Assembly (NCBI GenBank): GCA_021014325.1
Contig: CM037461.1
Location: 22,987,376 to 23,051,375, forward strand
From: Plazaster borealis
Taxonomy: Eukaryota; Echinodermata; Asteroidea; Forcipulatida; Labidiasteridae
Direction of reading: 5' to 3'
Length of the DNA: 64,000 bases
Shown here: piece after piece, positions 45,301-55,235 of the stretch
Position numbering within the stretch: position 1 is the stretch's first letter
How the letters are laid out: each line of letters starts with the position of its first letter
Program-made: the position numbers and the translations under genes
The notes under the pieces: model-generated
Databases searched by the model: none
Told to the model about the DNA's origin: nothing
What the model saw: the letters and a program-made list of their open reading frames with translations, nothing else

Positions 45301-47860
45301 CACCTGGCTGTTTCTCTCGTGTACCTTGAGTTCCTTATTGCTAGATATGTGCGCTATATAAGACTCCGGTATTATCATTTCATTTATTAATTCTGGTTGT
45401 GAAGCCAAGGACTCTCAGAAAAGAGAACTTAAGCCCGGTTCATACGTCCTGCAAATGCGTATGCGAAGCGAATTAATTGACGTCACAAATTGTAACATAG
45501 CAATAAATGGGCTGTGCTCAACTCTTGCGAACCATTCGCAGCGAAAACAGAGTGGTTGTTGGTTCAAATCCCGCTCTAGTAAATTTTTCTTTGTTCAACC
45601 CCAAATTAAGACTAAATTTTCCCGTTTTCTTTTCCCTTTCTATTGTGTAGGCCCTATGGGAAATTTGTTCCCCATGCCAAGTACTGGGCTGCCTTCGAGA
45701 AGATTATGTTCAATGCTGGAGGAAGGCCACACTGGGCTAAGGTAATCTTTAACTGGGCTTTACTGGGTACTTTTAAAATATATCAATTCATATTGCTCAA
45801 GTATTGAAAAGGATAGGGTTTATACCCCAGTAACAATTAGCTTGCGATGGGTTTGCGAGTAGTTTCTAGGCATTTTCGGCCAGGGCCCCAGGGGACTCTG
45901 TGGCTACCGGGTAATTGTTGGGACTTTTAACTCAGACTTAAAACCTGATGTGGCGTTTCGCATTGCAAACTGATTGCCAATAAATTAGTCGATGCCTGGC
46001 CGATGTCCGGCAGAGCATCGCAGACATCTGGCGGGCGCCGGGCCAACAGAAGGTTACAAATTTACACACAGTTTATCACACATAGGCAGGATATTGGACG
46101 AGTGTCTGCCGGACACCGGCCGAAAAACGGGCCAAGAATTCAACCCCATCTTTCCGTCATGGCAGCGTGCGGGGCACTTTTAATTGTGACTGTGACCGCC
46201 CTATTGTTGATCTTTCGCCGACCTCTACACGCCGTCGATGCCTAGAAATCACACACGCCGCCTGGCTTCCGCTTTAATTGTGACTTGGGTATTAAGTGGG
46301 TACAGTCATGCAAGGAGCAGTCATGTATGCACGATGATGAAGGTTCTTCACACTGGGCTTATCTAACTTTACCCAGTTTCAACCGGGTTCAACTGGGTGC
46401 TGTTAATACTTAAGGAGTTTGAGCCTAATTAAATGAAGGTTAAACTAGGTACACCCATGGTTGCACAAGGTACATGTAGATGATGTAGGTGACACAGTGC
46501 AAATGTGTTAATATAAGGAGTTTGAGATTAGTTAAATGAAGGTTTAACTGGGTACAGCCAATGTTGCACAAGGTAGGTGACACAGTTCATATGTAACTTT
46601 GTTTGGTATCAATTGGGTTTAACTGGGTGCTATTAATAGTCAAGGAGTTTGAGATTAGTTAAATGAAGGTTTAACTGGGTACAGCCAATGTTGCACAAGG
46701 TAGGTGACACAGTTCATATGTAACTTTGTTTGGTATCAATTGGGTTAAACTGGGTGCTATTAATAGTCAAGGAGTTTGAGATTAGTTAAATGAAGGTTTA
46801 ACTGGGTACAGCCAATGTTGCACAAGGTAGGTGACACAGTGCATGTAACTTTGTTTGGTATCAATTGGGTTTACCTGGGTACTATTAATATTTATGGGGT
46901 TATTAATGGGTTAAATTAAGGTTTAACTGGGTACAGCCATGTATGTACAATAATGAAGGTGGGTAACATGGTTCATATGTAAAATGAAGGTTTAACTGGG
47001 TACAGCCAATGTTGCACAAGGTAGGTGACACAGTGCATGTAACTTTGTTTGGTATCAATTGGGTTTACCTGGGTACTATTAATATTTATGGGGTTATTAA
47101 TGGGTTAAATTAAGGTTTAACTGGGTACAGCCATGTATGTACAATAATGAAGGTGGGTAACATGGGGCTAATGTAACTTTACTTGCGGTAACAACCGGGT
47201 TAAACTGGGTACTATTAACAGAAATGGAGTTTTAGATGAATTGGGTACAGCCATGTATGCACAATGATGAAGGTGGGTGATATGGGGCTAATGTAACTTT
47301 ATTCGGTAACAACTGGGTGATAATAATATTGGTTAAATTAATTGGGTTTAACTGGGTACAGCCATGTTTGCACAATGATGAAGGTGGGTGATATGGGGCA
47401 AATGTAACTTAATTTGGTATCAACTGGTTGCTATTAATATTGGTTAAATTAATTGGGTTTAACTGGCTACAGCCATGTATGCATAATGATGAAGGTGGGT
47501 GATCTGGGGCTAATGCAACTTTATTTGGTATCAACTGGGTGCTATTAATATTGGTTAAATTAATTGGGTTTACCTGGGTACAGCCATGTATGCACAGTGA
47601 TGAAGGTTGGGGATATGGGGCTAATACAACTTTATTTTGTATCAACTGGGTTCAACTGGGTGCTGGTAATACTTAATTGTAGGTTGGTTGAAGAATTTTT
47701 GTTTTCTTCCAAATTTGCTTTTCTGAAGGCTCATAAACTGACAGGGACAGACTTCAAGAAAATGTACACCGACTTTGAGAAGTTCTGTGACATTCGTAAG
47801 AAACTTGATCCCCAGGGACGGTTCCTGAATGACTACCTGCAGAAAGTCCTCTTTCAGTGA
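36335..47860 (+). CDS. L-gulonolactone oxidase paralogue, copy B, 10 coding exons
   Basis: Tandem duplicate of copy A. Exons: 36335-36427, 37142-37267, 38683-38777, 39047-39137, 40109-40294, 42673-42857, 43083-43232, 44185-44355, 45651-45741, 47729-47860. All splice sites and phases are kept and the ORF is open for 439 aa, so it is not an obvious pseudogene. H50 and HWAK (393-396) are intact. HSP is changed to HSL at residue 52. The Glu of the conserved Glu-x-Arg pair is Asn (N336, AAT at 44264-44266, in PINLRF). Exon 8 ends with two extra residues (VVAYKT versus VAYM). Exons 6-8 differ from copy A at 34 of about 164 residues, exons 9-10 at 1 of 73. Activity as a gulonolactone oxidase is therefore uncertain; it could be altered in function or decaying. 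Confidence 0.92.
36500..37010 (-). repeat. Remnants of the 110-bp repeat, GULO-B intron 1, with a SINE fragment
   Basis: cagtaggagggttgac, aatgcattcaacatcatatt and ttgcaggctaacatag units, interrupted at 36586-36695 by a minus-strand tRNA-like SINE fragment (gattcgaacccacattcacc). GULO-A intron 1 has a longer version of this array. Confidence 0.7.
37760..38123 (+). mobile_element. TTAA-MITE family 1, GULO-B intron 2
   Basis: ttaaaggcactgaacacgtt ... cgtgtacaataccttttaa, with the central aacttcttgcaagaagtt. GULO-A intron 2 lacks it. Confidence 0.85.
38523..38632 (+). mobile_element. tRNA-like SINE, GULO-B intron 2
   Basis: Counterpart of 21511-21620 with a more degraded head (taaattgctcagttgttaga). 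Confidence 0.7.
38923..39018 (+). mobile_element. tRNA-like SINE, GULO-B intron 3
   Basis: gggctggatagctcagttgg ... ggttcaagtcccgctcaagt; counterpart of 22697-22789 but without the LINE and MITE that precede it in GULO-A. Confidence 0.75.
39750..40045. mobile_element. Insertion in GULO-B intron 4, fold-back-like
   Basis: Extra sequence against GULO-A, with gaggtatcaatatatatttg gtttgcggtaacaccatgtg and repeated ctactgccgcaaagtag / ctacactgccgcggagtgag motifs. Confidence 0.45.
40392..40972. mobile_element. MITE, TAGACTGTGCAAGTCTCGCGC family, GULO-B intron 5
   Basis: taaactgtgcaagtcttgcg ... tgcgcgagacttgcacagtc ta, about 580 bp. Confidence 0.8.
41562..41931 (+). mobile_element. TTAA-MITE family 1, GULO-B intron 5
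   Basis: ttaaagacactgaacacgtt ... cgtgtacgatacctttaa; the right TTAA is shared with the next element. Confidence 0.85.
41928..42207 (-). mobile_element. TTAA-MITE family 2, truncated, abutting family 1
   Basis: ttaaagggtctgtataattatg ... caccttttgaaatt on the reverse orientation; lost about 120 bp of one end. Confidence 0.85.
43884..44098 (+). mobile_element. TTAA-MITE family 2, truncated, GULO-B intron 7
   Basis: Same left end and same truncation point (cgaaacatttctga) as the GULO-A copy at 25126-25352. Confidence 0.85.
45823..46291. mobile_element. MITE with TACCCcAGTaACAATTA ends and TTA target duplication
   Basis: Left end taccccagtaacaatta, right end taattgtgacttgggta, flanked by tta on both sides (45820-45822 and 46292-46294). 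GULO-A has an uninterrupted gggtttaagtgggt at the matching point (about 26395-26408). The three-base TWA duplication suggests a PIF/Harbinger-type transposase in trans. Confidence 0.85.
46292..47690 (+). repeat. Minisatellite, 112-127 bp units, GULO-B intron 9
   Basis: Same repeat as GULO-A intron 9 but about 11-12 units; starts at 46541, 46668 and 46795 show the exact 127-bp period. Confidence 0.9.
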
Positions 47861-48168
47861 TCGGTTTCATCTTCAAGAGTCAGCAGGTCTTTAAAAAAAA
47901 CCTGCTCAGGCAGCGTGATGGTAACGTAGACATTTGTTAGTTAACCCTTTAGAGACCATCATTTCTGTATAATCATCACAAATCGCCCAGACATTGCTAA
48001 TATTGTTCATTTCTTTGATCAAATGTTGTCAGTAAAAATGTCAACAGAAATAACGTGAAACAGAACATTTAAATTTTTGTTTAGAAATTGGGATACAATG
48101 TAATTAACATACTGCATTGGAAAAATTCATATGACCTTTACTTTGACCTCTTTATATGAATGGAAGTA

Positions 48169-48212
48169 GGTCAAACCATGGAGGATTCTTTTCCTTCCTC
48201 CATGGTCAAACC
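48169..48212. mobile_element. Micro-palindrome insert with 9-bp target duplication
   Basis: 48178-48203 is ATGGAGGATTC...TTCCTCCAT (26 bp), flanked by GGTCAAACC at 48169-48177 and again at 48204-48212. Unit A at 27745-27753 has one GGTCAAACC and no palindrome. Confidence 0.8.
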
Positions 48213-48295
48213 TTGCAGCCGCTATGGACATTTTGGTACAAGCCGCTTGTTGCCGCTATGGTCTCTATAAGAGTTAAGGGCTATTCATTCTAAAG

Positions 48296-49838
48296 CCGTG
48301 TTCGCACTGGACTTAATTTGGGCAAACTAACCGAGCCAATGGGTAAACTAACCGAGCCAATGGGTAACTTACCCATTTCAAGTCCAGTGCGAACAGCCTG
48401 GGTAACTTTCCTCACAGGTAACTTGCCCACGCCGCGTGGGTAGTTTAACCGAGCCAAAGGTGCCCAGGAAGATTGACCAGCAGCCGATTTCACGAAACTT
48501 TACGCCATGGCGTAAGTCCACTTGCGCAACGTTTGTTGCGCAAGTTGCGCCACTAAGTTATGATCGATTTCACGGAAGTTACGCCACGTCTGAAAGTGGC
48601 GCAAGGCTGAAAGTTGCGCCACATAAATGGCGCAACTTACGCACTCGATTTTGGTGGCGTAAGTCAGTATTTTATTGCGCAAGTTAATAAACTGCCAACG
48701 GCACAACGTGTTTTGCCCGGGTAGGCTGCACTATCTTTTGGCAGGGACGTTATTTCAGTGTGTATCGAAATATATTGCATTCTGTATTTCCTTTAGCGGA
48801 AACAAAACAAAAAACACGTTCATCAGCAATTGGTTTACAATAAAAAAAACCCGTTATTTTGGAGAAAACAAACGTTTAAATCGGCCACGATTTTTGGGGC
48901 CATTAAAACCGGCGTTCGTTGGTTGTAATTGCAACCATATAATACATTTTCAGAAAACAACTTAGTCTCTCATTATTTATTTGCTAATCATGAATGCATC
49001 GGTTCCGATACACAAATCACCCCTCCCCCGTGCTTATCTTTCAAGAAATCAATCCTATTTTTTCATTTCACTCATAAACTTTTACCTCTCAAATTACATA
49101 CAAAAAAGACAAGTTCCATTTCACTTGTAAACATTTTATTTTTCCTTCCACATCTAAGCAAAAGTAACAAATTCAATTACACAAAAAAAGACAAGTTTAA
49201 AGAAAACTGTTTAAATGCAATTATATTTATTGGAGCAAGCTATAGTATAGTTTAATACTTGTTATTGTTCAGAAACCAACAGAAAAAAAACAAATTCAAC
49301 GCCCCCCAAAAAAAATAATAATAATAATAATAATAATAATAAGTAGTTAGTGGTCCAAGTTGAGCCATCTTTATCCGAACACTTCCGTTGACACTTCACT
49401 AGACTGCATGAAACATGTTGTTGTCGCCGTGTGCTAAAAAAGATCGCGATTTAAAATGGCCGCTCTTTTGCATTTTTCCCATCGGATTCAGGCAACAGTC
49501 GTTGAAAAGGTAGATATAAGTTGCGCAGCTAAGTCAAGTTTCGTGAAATGCAACTTAAGGAAGTGGCGCAGCTGCGCAACATTTACATGGCGTAACTTTA
49601 CGACATGGCGCAAGTTACGCACTACTTTCGTGAAATCGGCTGCAGGTCAGTTTAACCGAGCCAGAAAATCCAGTGCGGACGCGACGTCTCGGTTAAATCT
49701 TCGAATGACCGCAGGTCACATCAGCCAGTGACCTTTCACCGGCCTCTCTGATTTTGTTTTGGAGCCAGCTCGGTTAGTTTACCCATGGTCTCGGCAATTC
49801 TACCCGCATCAATTAAATCCAAGTGCGGACGGTGGGAA
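48296..49838. mobile_element. Composite MITE: outer element
   Basis: Left arm ccgtgttcgcactggactta att and right arm ttaaatccaagtgcggacgg, both arms rich in aactaaccgagccaatgggt motifs. It is interrupted by the inner element at 48481-49642. Confidence 0.75.
48481..49642. mobile_element. Composite MITE: inner element, about 1.16 kb
   Basis: Perfect ends cagccgatttcacga / tcgtgaaatcggctg, then ttacgccatggcg/cgacatggcgcaagttacgc sub-repeats. The interior (48700-49450) is AT-rich with no recognisable protein; an (AAT)n run lies at 49317-49342. Confidence 0.8.
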
Positions 49839-49967
49839 GATTGTTTATCCGTGCAGGGTATAATATAGACTAGATGTTACCAAAAGATGAAATCCAGAAG
49901 TTACAGCTCATAGAGGTTCAAAACGATCTTTCAGTACTTCTAAAAAAATTACTAGATGTTTAAACCT

Positions 49968-50346
49968 TTAAAGGCACTTGACACGTTTGGTAATTACTCA
50001 AAATATATATTAGCATAAAAACTTACTTGGTACGAGCAACGGAGAGCTGTTAATAGTATTAAACATTGTGAGAAACGACTCCCTCTGAAGTAACGTAGTT
50101 TTTGAGAAAGAGGTAATTTCTCACTAAAATATTTGAATCTAAAAAAGACTTCAGGCCTGAAGCCTTTTTCAGGCATCTGAAAGCACACAAATTTGTGCAA
50201 CAAGGGGGTTTTTTCTTTCATTATTTTCTCGCAACTTCGATGACCAATTGAGCCCAAATTTTCACAGGTTTGTTATTTTAGGCATATGTTGGGGTACACC
50301 AAGTGAGAATACTGGTCTTTGACAATTTCCAAACGTGTCCAGTGCC
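49968..50346 (-). mobile_element. TTAA-MITE family 1
   Basis: ttaaaggcacttgacacgtt ... aacgtgtccagtgcctta; central hairpin variant cttcaggcctgaag. Confidence 0.85.
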
Positions 50347-50808
50347 TTATTTAACCTTTAATTTCTGAAATACCGAATAAACTAGTTACTTGCCTTAAAT
50401 GGAATTCCACAAGTGGAAAAATATATTTTTTGTAAAGTGTAGATGAAAAGTTGTAGTCTGTAGTTTGGTACGTAAAATGTTAGCCTTAGTATCGTGCCAG
50501 AAAAGTAAGTAAGTTTAAAAGTTCACTTTATTTAAATATCAAATAAATAATAATAAAAGTTACAAATTAAAAAGGGAGATAAATATTATAGTACAAAAAG
50601 TAAAAACAATTGCTAATAATTAGATTTTTATGAATAAATTCAATTCCAACACCTGAGCCTTTTAAAATATTTATTGTAATTAAAATCTATTTTTCTCGGA
50701 AATGTGCGTATGGTCAGAATTACGCAAACTATTTTAGCTAGTAAGTCTGCTGCCACCTAGCGTTTAAAAAAACCCTATGTTTTGTGATTGTTCAAAACAG
50801 TATATAAG

Positions 50809-50949
50809 ACCGTGTCCGAATTGGTGGCTCCGGCTATGGCTGGCTACGGCTGGATCGCCGAGTCACCATGCGTTGAAGTATAGGTCGTCCTTAGCAACAC
50901 CCTTAACAACAGTTGTAGCCATAGCCGTAGATGCCAATTCGGATACGGC
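50809..50949. mobile_element. Palindromic MITE, about 141 bp
   Basis: ccgtgtccgaattggtggct ... gatgccaattcggatacggc; the family also has a copy at 57181-57307. It sits exactly at the end of unit B homology. Confidence 0.75.
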
Positions 50950-51481
50950 ACCATTCTCCCATTGCGGTAAAGGTGATGTTATTTTGTAAATGATTTATCT
51001 GAAGAAGTACAATCATCGAGTTTTGTAATAGTTCACGTCAGTGGAACGGCAATTGATCATATTTTTGACCTCATAAGGGCGCTTTCATCAGGGAAATATC
51101 ATGCATCACAATTACAGTTTCATCTTATTTTATTGCCTGTATGTAGTTGTCTCGCATCAATGACGAAATACATAAACATAAAAATAACAACAATGAAAAA
51201 CCTGGATTTGTTTACTTGTTTGCATCACCTGATTTCGGTTCACATACGCCCTCACGCGGTCAAAAATACGGCAAATTCAAGGAACTATTGTTGCTGTATG
51301 TTAGTTCCTACGTAATATTGTACGTACCCAAGAAGTAACTGAGCATGGTATTAATTTTTTCATGCATTGAACTTTTCAGCTGAACAGCTAAGTTGATTTT
51401 GTCTATTGTTTTCTTGAATAATGTTGTTAATAATAGAGTGCTTTGCTATTTCCCTATTTTTGTTGCAAAAAATATCCTTTG

Positions 51482-52277
51482 CATATTCTCCCTTTGCACG
51501 GATCCGCCATGTGCGTGTAGAGCCTCGGCTTCATGCTTCATTTGTATTGTATTTATGCATCTGTTTGGATGAAAGTGTAATTAGGCATAAAAAAACCTTT
51601 ATTGCCCTTTCCGACCGACCCCAAAAATCAGAAGTCCACGGTCGCGTTTTGTTTTTGGGGGTTTTCGGGTTGTTTTTTCAAATGGCGTTTTTTACAAAAT
51701 TTTAAAAGTATTTTATACTTTGAATGTTCAGTAAACGACAATATTTAGATAAATCCTTCAACCGAAGCTGAAATATTATTTTTGAGTACTGCCAGAAATC
51801 ACAATGAACGATGAAGTGTCTGATATTATTGTAACACGTGGCCGTGGGCTTAGCCACGAGCGTGTACGACTGTTATAAAGAAAGAAACTTCGATGTTTTT
51901 ATTTTTCTTTTGCTAAATTATACTGTTTTATGTTGAGAAACAACTTCATATTTTATATTTTATTTATTCATACATCAAGTTTGTGTAAGTTTATTTTTGT
52001 TTTGTATTCACCATATGAATGTATACTACTTTGAGAACATTAACATGGTTGAAAACATAAAGTTGTGTGTATATCTACTGGGGTTTTTTCTCCTCTGACG
52101 TATTAAAAAAAACGACCGACCGACCCTCCCGATTTTTTAGCCAAAAGGGCAATAAAAAGTTGGGGTTTTTTTATGCCTTACTCTACCGTGACAATACATA
52201 GTTGTATAATGCTTCTATTCACTGCTGTTCCCAAGTCGAGGCTCTACACGCAAATGGCAAAGGGCGAATTTATAGAC
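51482..52277. mobile_element. Nested fold-back element
   Basis: Outer arms gtgcgtgtagagcctcggct / aagtcgaggctctacacgca; inner arms taggcataaaaaaacc with attgccctttccgaccgacc at 51581 and cgaccgaccc ... gggcaataaaaag and tttttttatgcctta ending 52180. Confidence 0.65.
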
Positions 52278-52341
52278 CGTTGTCGATTACAGGTCCAACA
52301 ATGGACCTTATCATCCTTAGTTGTTTGTATTTTTGTAATCT

Positions 52342-52516
52342 GTCCCAATTTCATAGAGCTACCTAACAATTTTCTGCTAAGCAAAAATAAGCAGAACACC
52401 AGTTGCAAAAGTACATAAAACATGATAATTTGGTAAACTCTTTCGCAAAGCACAATATTTTTTTAATATTTTTGAATATTTGTGTGCTTAAGCAGCTGTA
52501 TGAAATTGGGCTCAGG
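52342..52516. mobile_element. MITE, CCCAATTTCATAGAGCTGC family
   Basis: tcccaatttcatagagctac ... aagcagctgtatgaaattgggc. Confidence 0.65.
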
Positions 52517-52572
52517 GCTTACTTCTGATGCTTTTGTAGATTGCTCTTGGGGCCTATAGTCCCGTCGTATTT

Positions 52573-52815
52573 GCTTGTATTTTGATGCAGTCCTTCAATT
52601 CATTTACTGTTTCTTCAAGCGTTGACTGTGCCCCATTTTGTTTTCACTCGGAGAACCACAATGGAAATACGTCTTGGACTTTTTGTGTGTTATCCTCAGC
52701 AAACATATTTCCTTTCTTGCCGTTTTCTGTCCACTTGTCTATTTGTGTATGTACTCCGGGGTTTTTTCCTTGTAGTTGCCAAAATAAATCAAATCAAATC
52801 AAATCAGAATCATAC
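52573..52815 (+). mobile_element. Probable retroposon 3' end with (AAATC)n tail
   Basis: Ends gttgccaaaataaatcaaatcaaatcaaatc; no protein recognised. Confidence 0.4.
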
Positions 52816-52859
52816 AGTTACATCATCACGTCACCTGAAGGTAAAACGATGATGTGACG

Positions 52860-54320
52860 ATGTAAAAATACATATCAATTTACGCTATGCTGGAGGTAGG
52901 CCGAGGCCGGCTTGGCAGGGTAGTTCTGTGCTCCCCCCCCATGTCGTCTGATAGCGCCCTCTTTTGAATCAATTCCCTTCATCCAATGACGTTAATTTTC
53001 CGTATGGGAAACGCACACACACACCGGGAGACAAAATATCATACACCGGTTCTCGGTCTTTAATTTCAAAGTGGTTGCGCAATGGAGACAGATAGTTCTC
53101 TTGGTTCTCTTGGTTAGAATAAATTACGCGATGTCATGATTACAATTGAATCCTGTAAACACAAAAAACTCTGATGACGTCAGACAATTATGTAAAAAAT
53201 ATGGGTCAGTTAGAATTTACAAAAGTTGCATGACATGATTTTCGCCAATTTTGTTTCTTCTTCCTCACGAAAAAAGAAAGAATAGCAATCTCAAACCATT
53301 CCCTACCTCCATGGTTATACTGAATTTCTGGACGAAGGAATATGAGCGTTATGATATTATCAAATTTGTTTTTCGCATTTTGTCTTTTTTGCGTGTGTCA
53401 TCATTTAAAGACCTAGGCCAAACTTGAAGTTGGACGAAAACGGCAACAACTGATCTTTGCTGAAATTCATTTAAAATGTTTTCAATCAATAAGGAAATTG
53501 AGTTCACATGAGATTAAACAGATTTTAAATGTGCAAAAAACAATAATTTTGAATACCCTTCTCCGGTGCTTTTCAGAAAGATTCGCGAAAAGCCCTGTTA
53601 CGTCATTATGTGGGAGCTCCGTTTTGTATAGCCGCTTTGTTGCAGCATGGAGTTAAAACAAAGCAACAACCTCCCACACATGATGTCAAAGTATTGTAAT
53701 TTTGAAGCATGCCGTCAACGGCAGTAGTGTTTCTAGTTTTTAAAACCTTGAGGTTGGGGCCTAATTTTTTGATCGATAATTACGAAAAATTAAGAAGTGA
53801 AAAAATATCAAAATTACTTTTAAATGATGAACAAACACATTATAAACAAGTTTAAATAGCATTCGCTTTAAAAAAGTTTTGCGTGAAGTAGCTGTTTAAA
53901 ATGGTGTCATAACCCCCCAAAACTGAAGTAGAACATTCTGGATAATTATTCCTTCTAATTAGGATGGAAACCACGTGTTGTTGTACCACTGGATACCAGG
54001 CAGGCGTATTTGTGGCGTAATGCCTGTACCTGTCTCGGACGATCACGCTTGGCCGCAGCCCCAAAACAAACCATGACTTTTTGCTTTTTCAACAAGTTCA
54101 TGGTCCAATCTGAAAACCATTTTTCAGCAGAAAATCAACTGTAGAAAATTCTTTCTCAGAGATAAAAACAATTAACAGAAAAAAACTAACGTAAGCTACA
54201 AATCAAAAACCAGTTCAGAACAAATTTTGTTTGCTAAGCGAGTTTGAATTGGTCATTACAGTAGGCTCCATGACAAATATAGAGCAAAAATTCGGCTTGA
54301 AAAGAATAATGTCTCCAAAG
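52860..54320. other. Intergenic, nothing recognised
   Basis: About 1.4 kb of unique-looking AT-rich sequence. A half-site of the micro-palindrome (ctacctccatggtt) is at about 53303-53316. Confidence 0.4.
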
Positions 54321-54329
54321 GCAGGCTGT

Positions 54330-54700
54330 AGCCTACTTTTGGTAATTGTCAAAGACCAGTATCCACACTTGGTGTTATCCCAACATAATGCATAAAATAA
54401 CAAACCTGTGAAAATTTGGGCTGAACTGGTCATCAAAGTTGCAATTAAATTATGAAAGAAAAAAACTACCGTTGTTACATTGAATTGTGTGCTTTGAGTT
54501 GCCTGAGAAAGGCTTTATGCCTCTGGAGCATTTCTCAGATTCCAATTTTTGTGTGAAAAATTACCTCTTTATCTAAAATTACTTCAATGGGTGTCGTTTC
54601 TAATAATGTTTTATAATATCAACATCTCTTCAGTGCTCTTTACCAAGTAAGTTTTCATGGTCATTAATTTTTGGGTAAAAAGGTTAAACCTCCCTTTAAG
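54330..54700 (+). mobile_element. TTAA-MITE family 1, divergent subfamily
   Basis: ggtaattgtcaaagaccagt, cacttggtgttatcccaac and an interior gaaaggctttatgcctctgg hairpin instead of the usual one. Ends degraded. Confidence 0.65.
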
Positions 54701-54852
54701 TAAAAACAATTTTTTTTTCGTTTTGATCCTGTCGGAACTTTTTCTCGATTTCCTTGTATCATTGTTATTTTATTTTCACCTGACATGTCTTTGAACTGGT
54801 CACTTTTTTGAGTTTTAAAAATCCATTAATTCTGAATAAAATCAAAAACCGG

Positions 54853-55235
54853 TTAAAGGGATGGTATACGTTTGCTAATTGAAACCCACTGTTTGTTTCG
54901 ATCCTAAATGTAGATATAGACCATAAAACTAACCTGTGATTTCAAAAGGTGGTAGCGTTTTTGAGATAATTGCCGAAAATCTGGAATGGTTATGTCCACG
55001 CGACAGGAAGAATAATCTGCAATTGGAATACACAATCTGAGAAGACTGTCAGTAACGCTTCTCAGATTCAAATTTGTGGGGATAAAAAGTGATATCTTTT
55101 TCCATAACCGCAGTACTTCGAGTGAAAAGTTTCTCAAAATGCATTACACTATCCAAAGCTGCTGTACTTCTTACCAAGTAAGTTTGTATTGCCATTCATT
55201 TTCAGAGTCATTACCAAACGTATGACCCTATAAAT
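54853..55235 (+). mobile_element. TTAA-MITE family 2
   Basis: ttaaagggatggtatacgtt ... attaccaaacgtatgaccct. Confidence 0.8.

Larger units (their letters stand above)
36300..50806 (+). repeat. Segmental tandem duplication, unit B
   Basis: Second unit of the duplication carrying GULO copy B. It differs from unit A by several discrete insertions (39.75-40.04 kb, 40.4-42.6 kb, 45823-46291, 48178-48203, 48296-49838). The about 1.1 kb between the units (35177-36299) is not part of the shared sequence and shows no gene. Confidence 0.8.

Noticed and set aside
36335..47860. Calling GULO-B a pseudogene
   Set aside because: The frame is open through all ten exons and every splice site is intact, including a compensated 6-base gain, so decay is not shown by the sequence.
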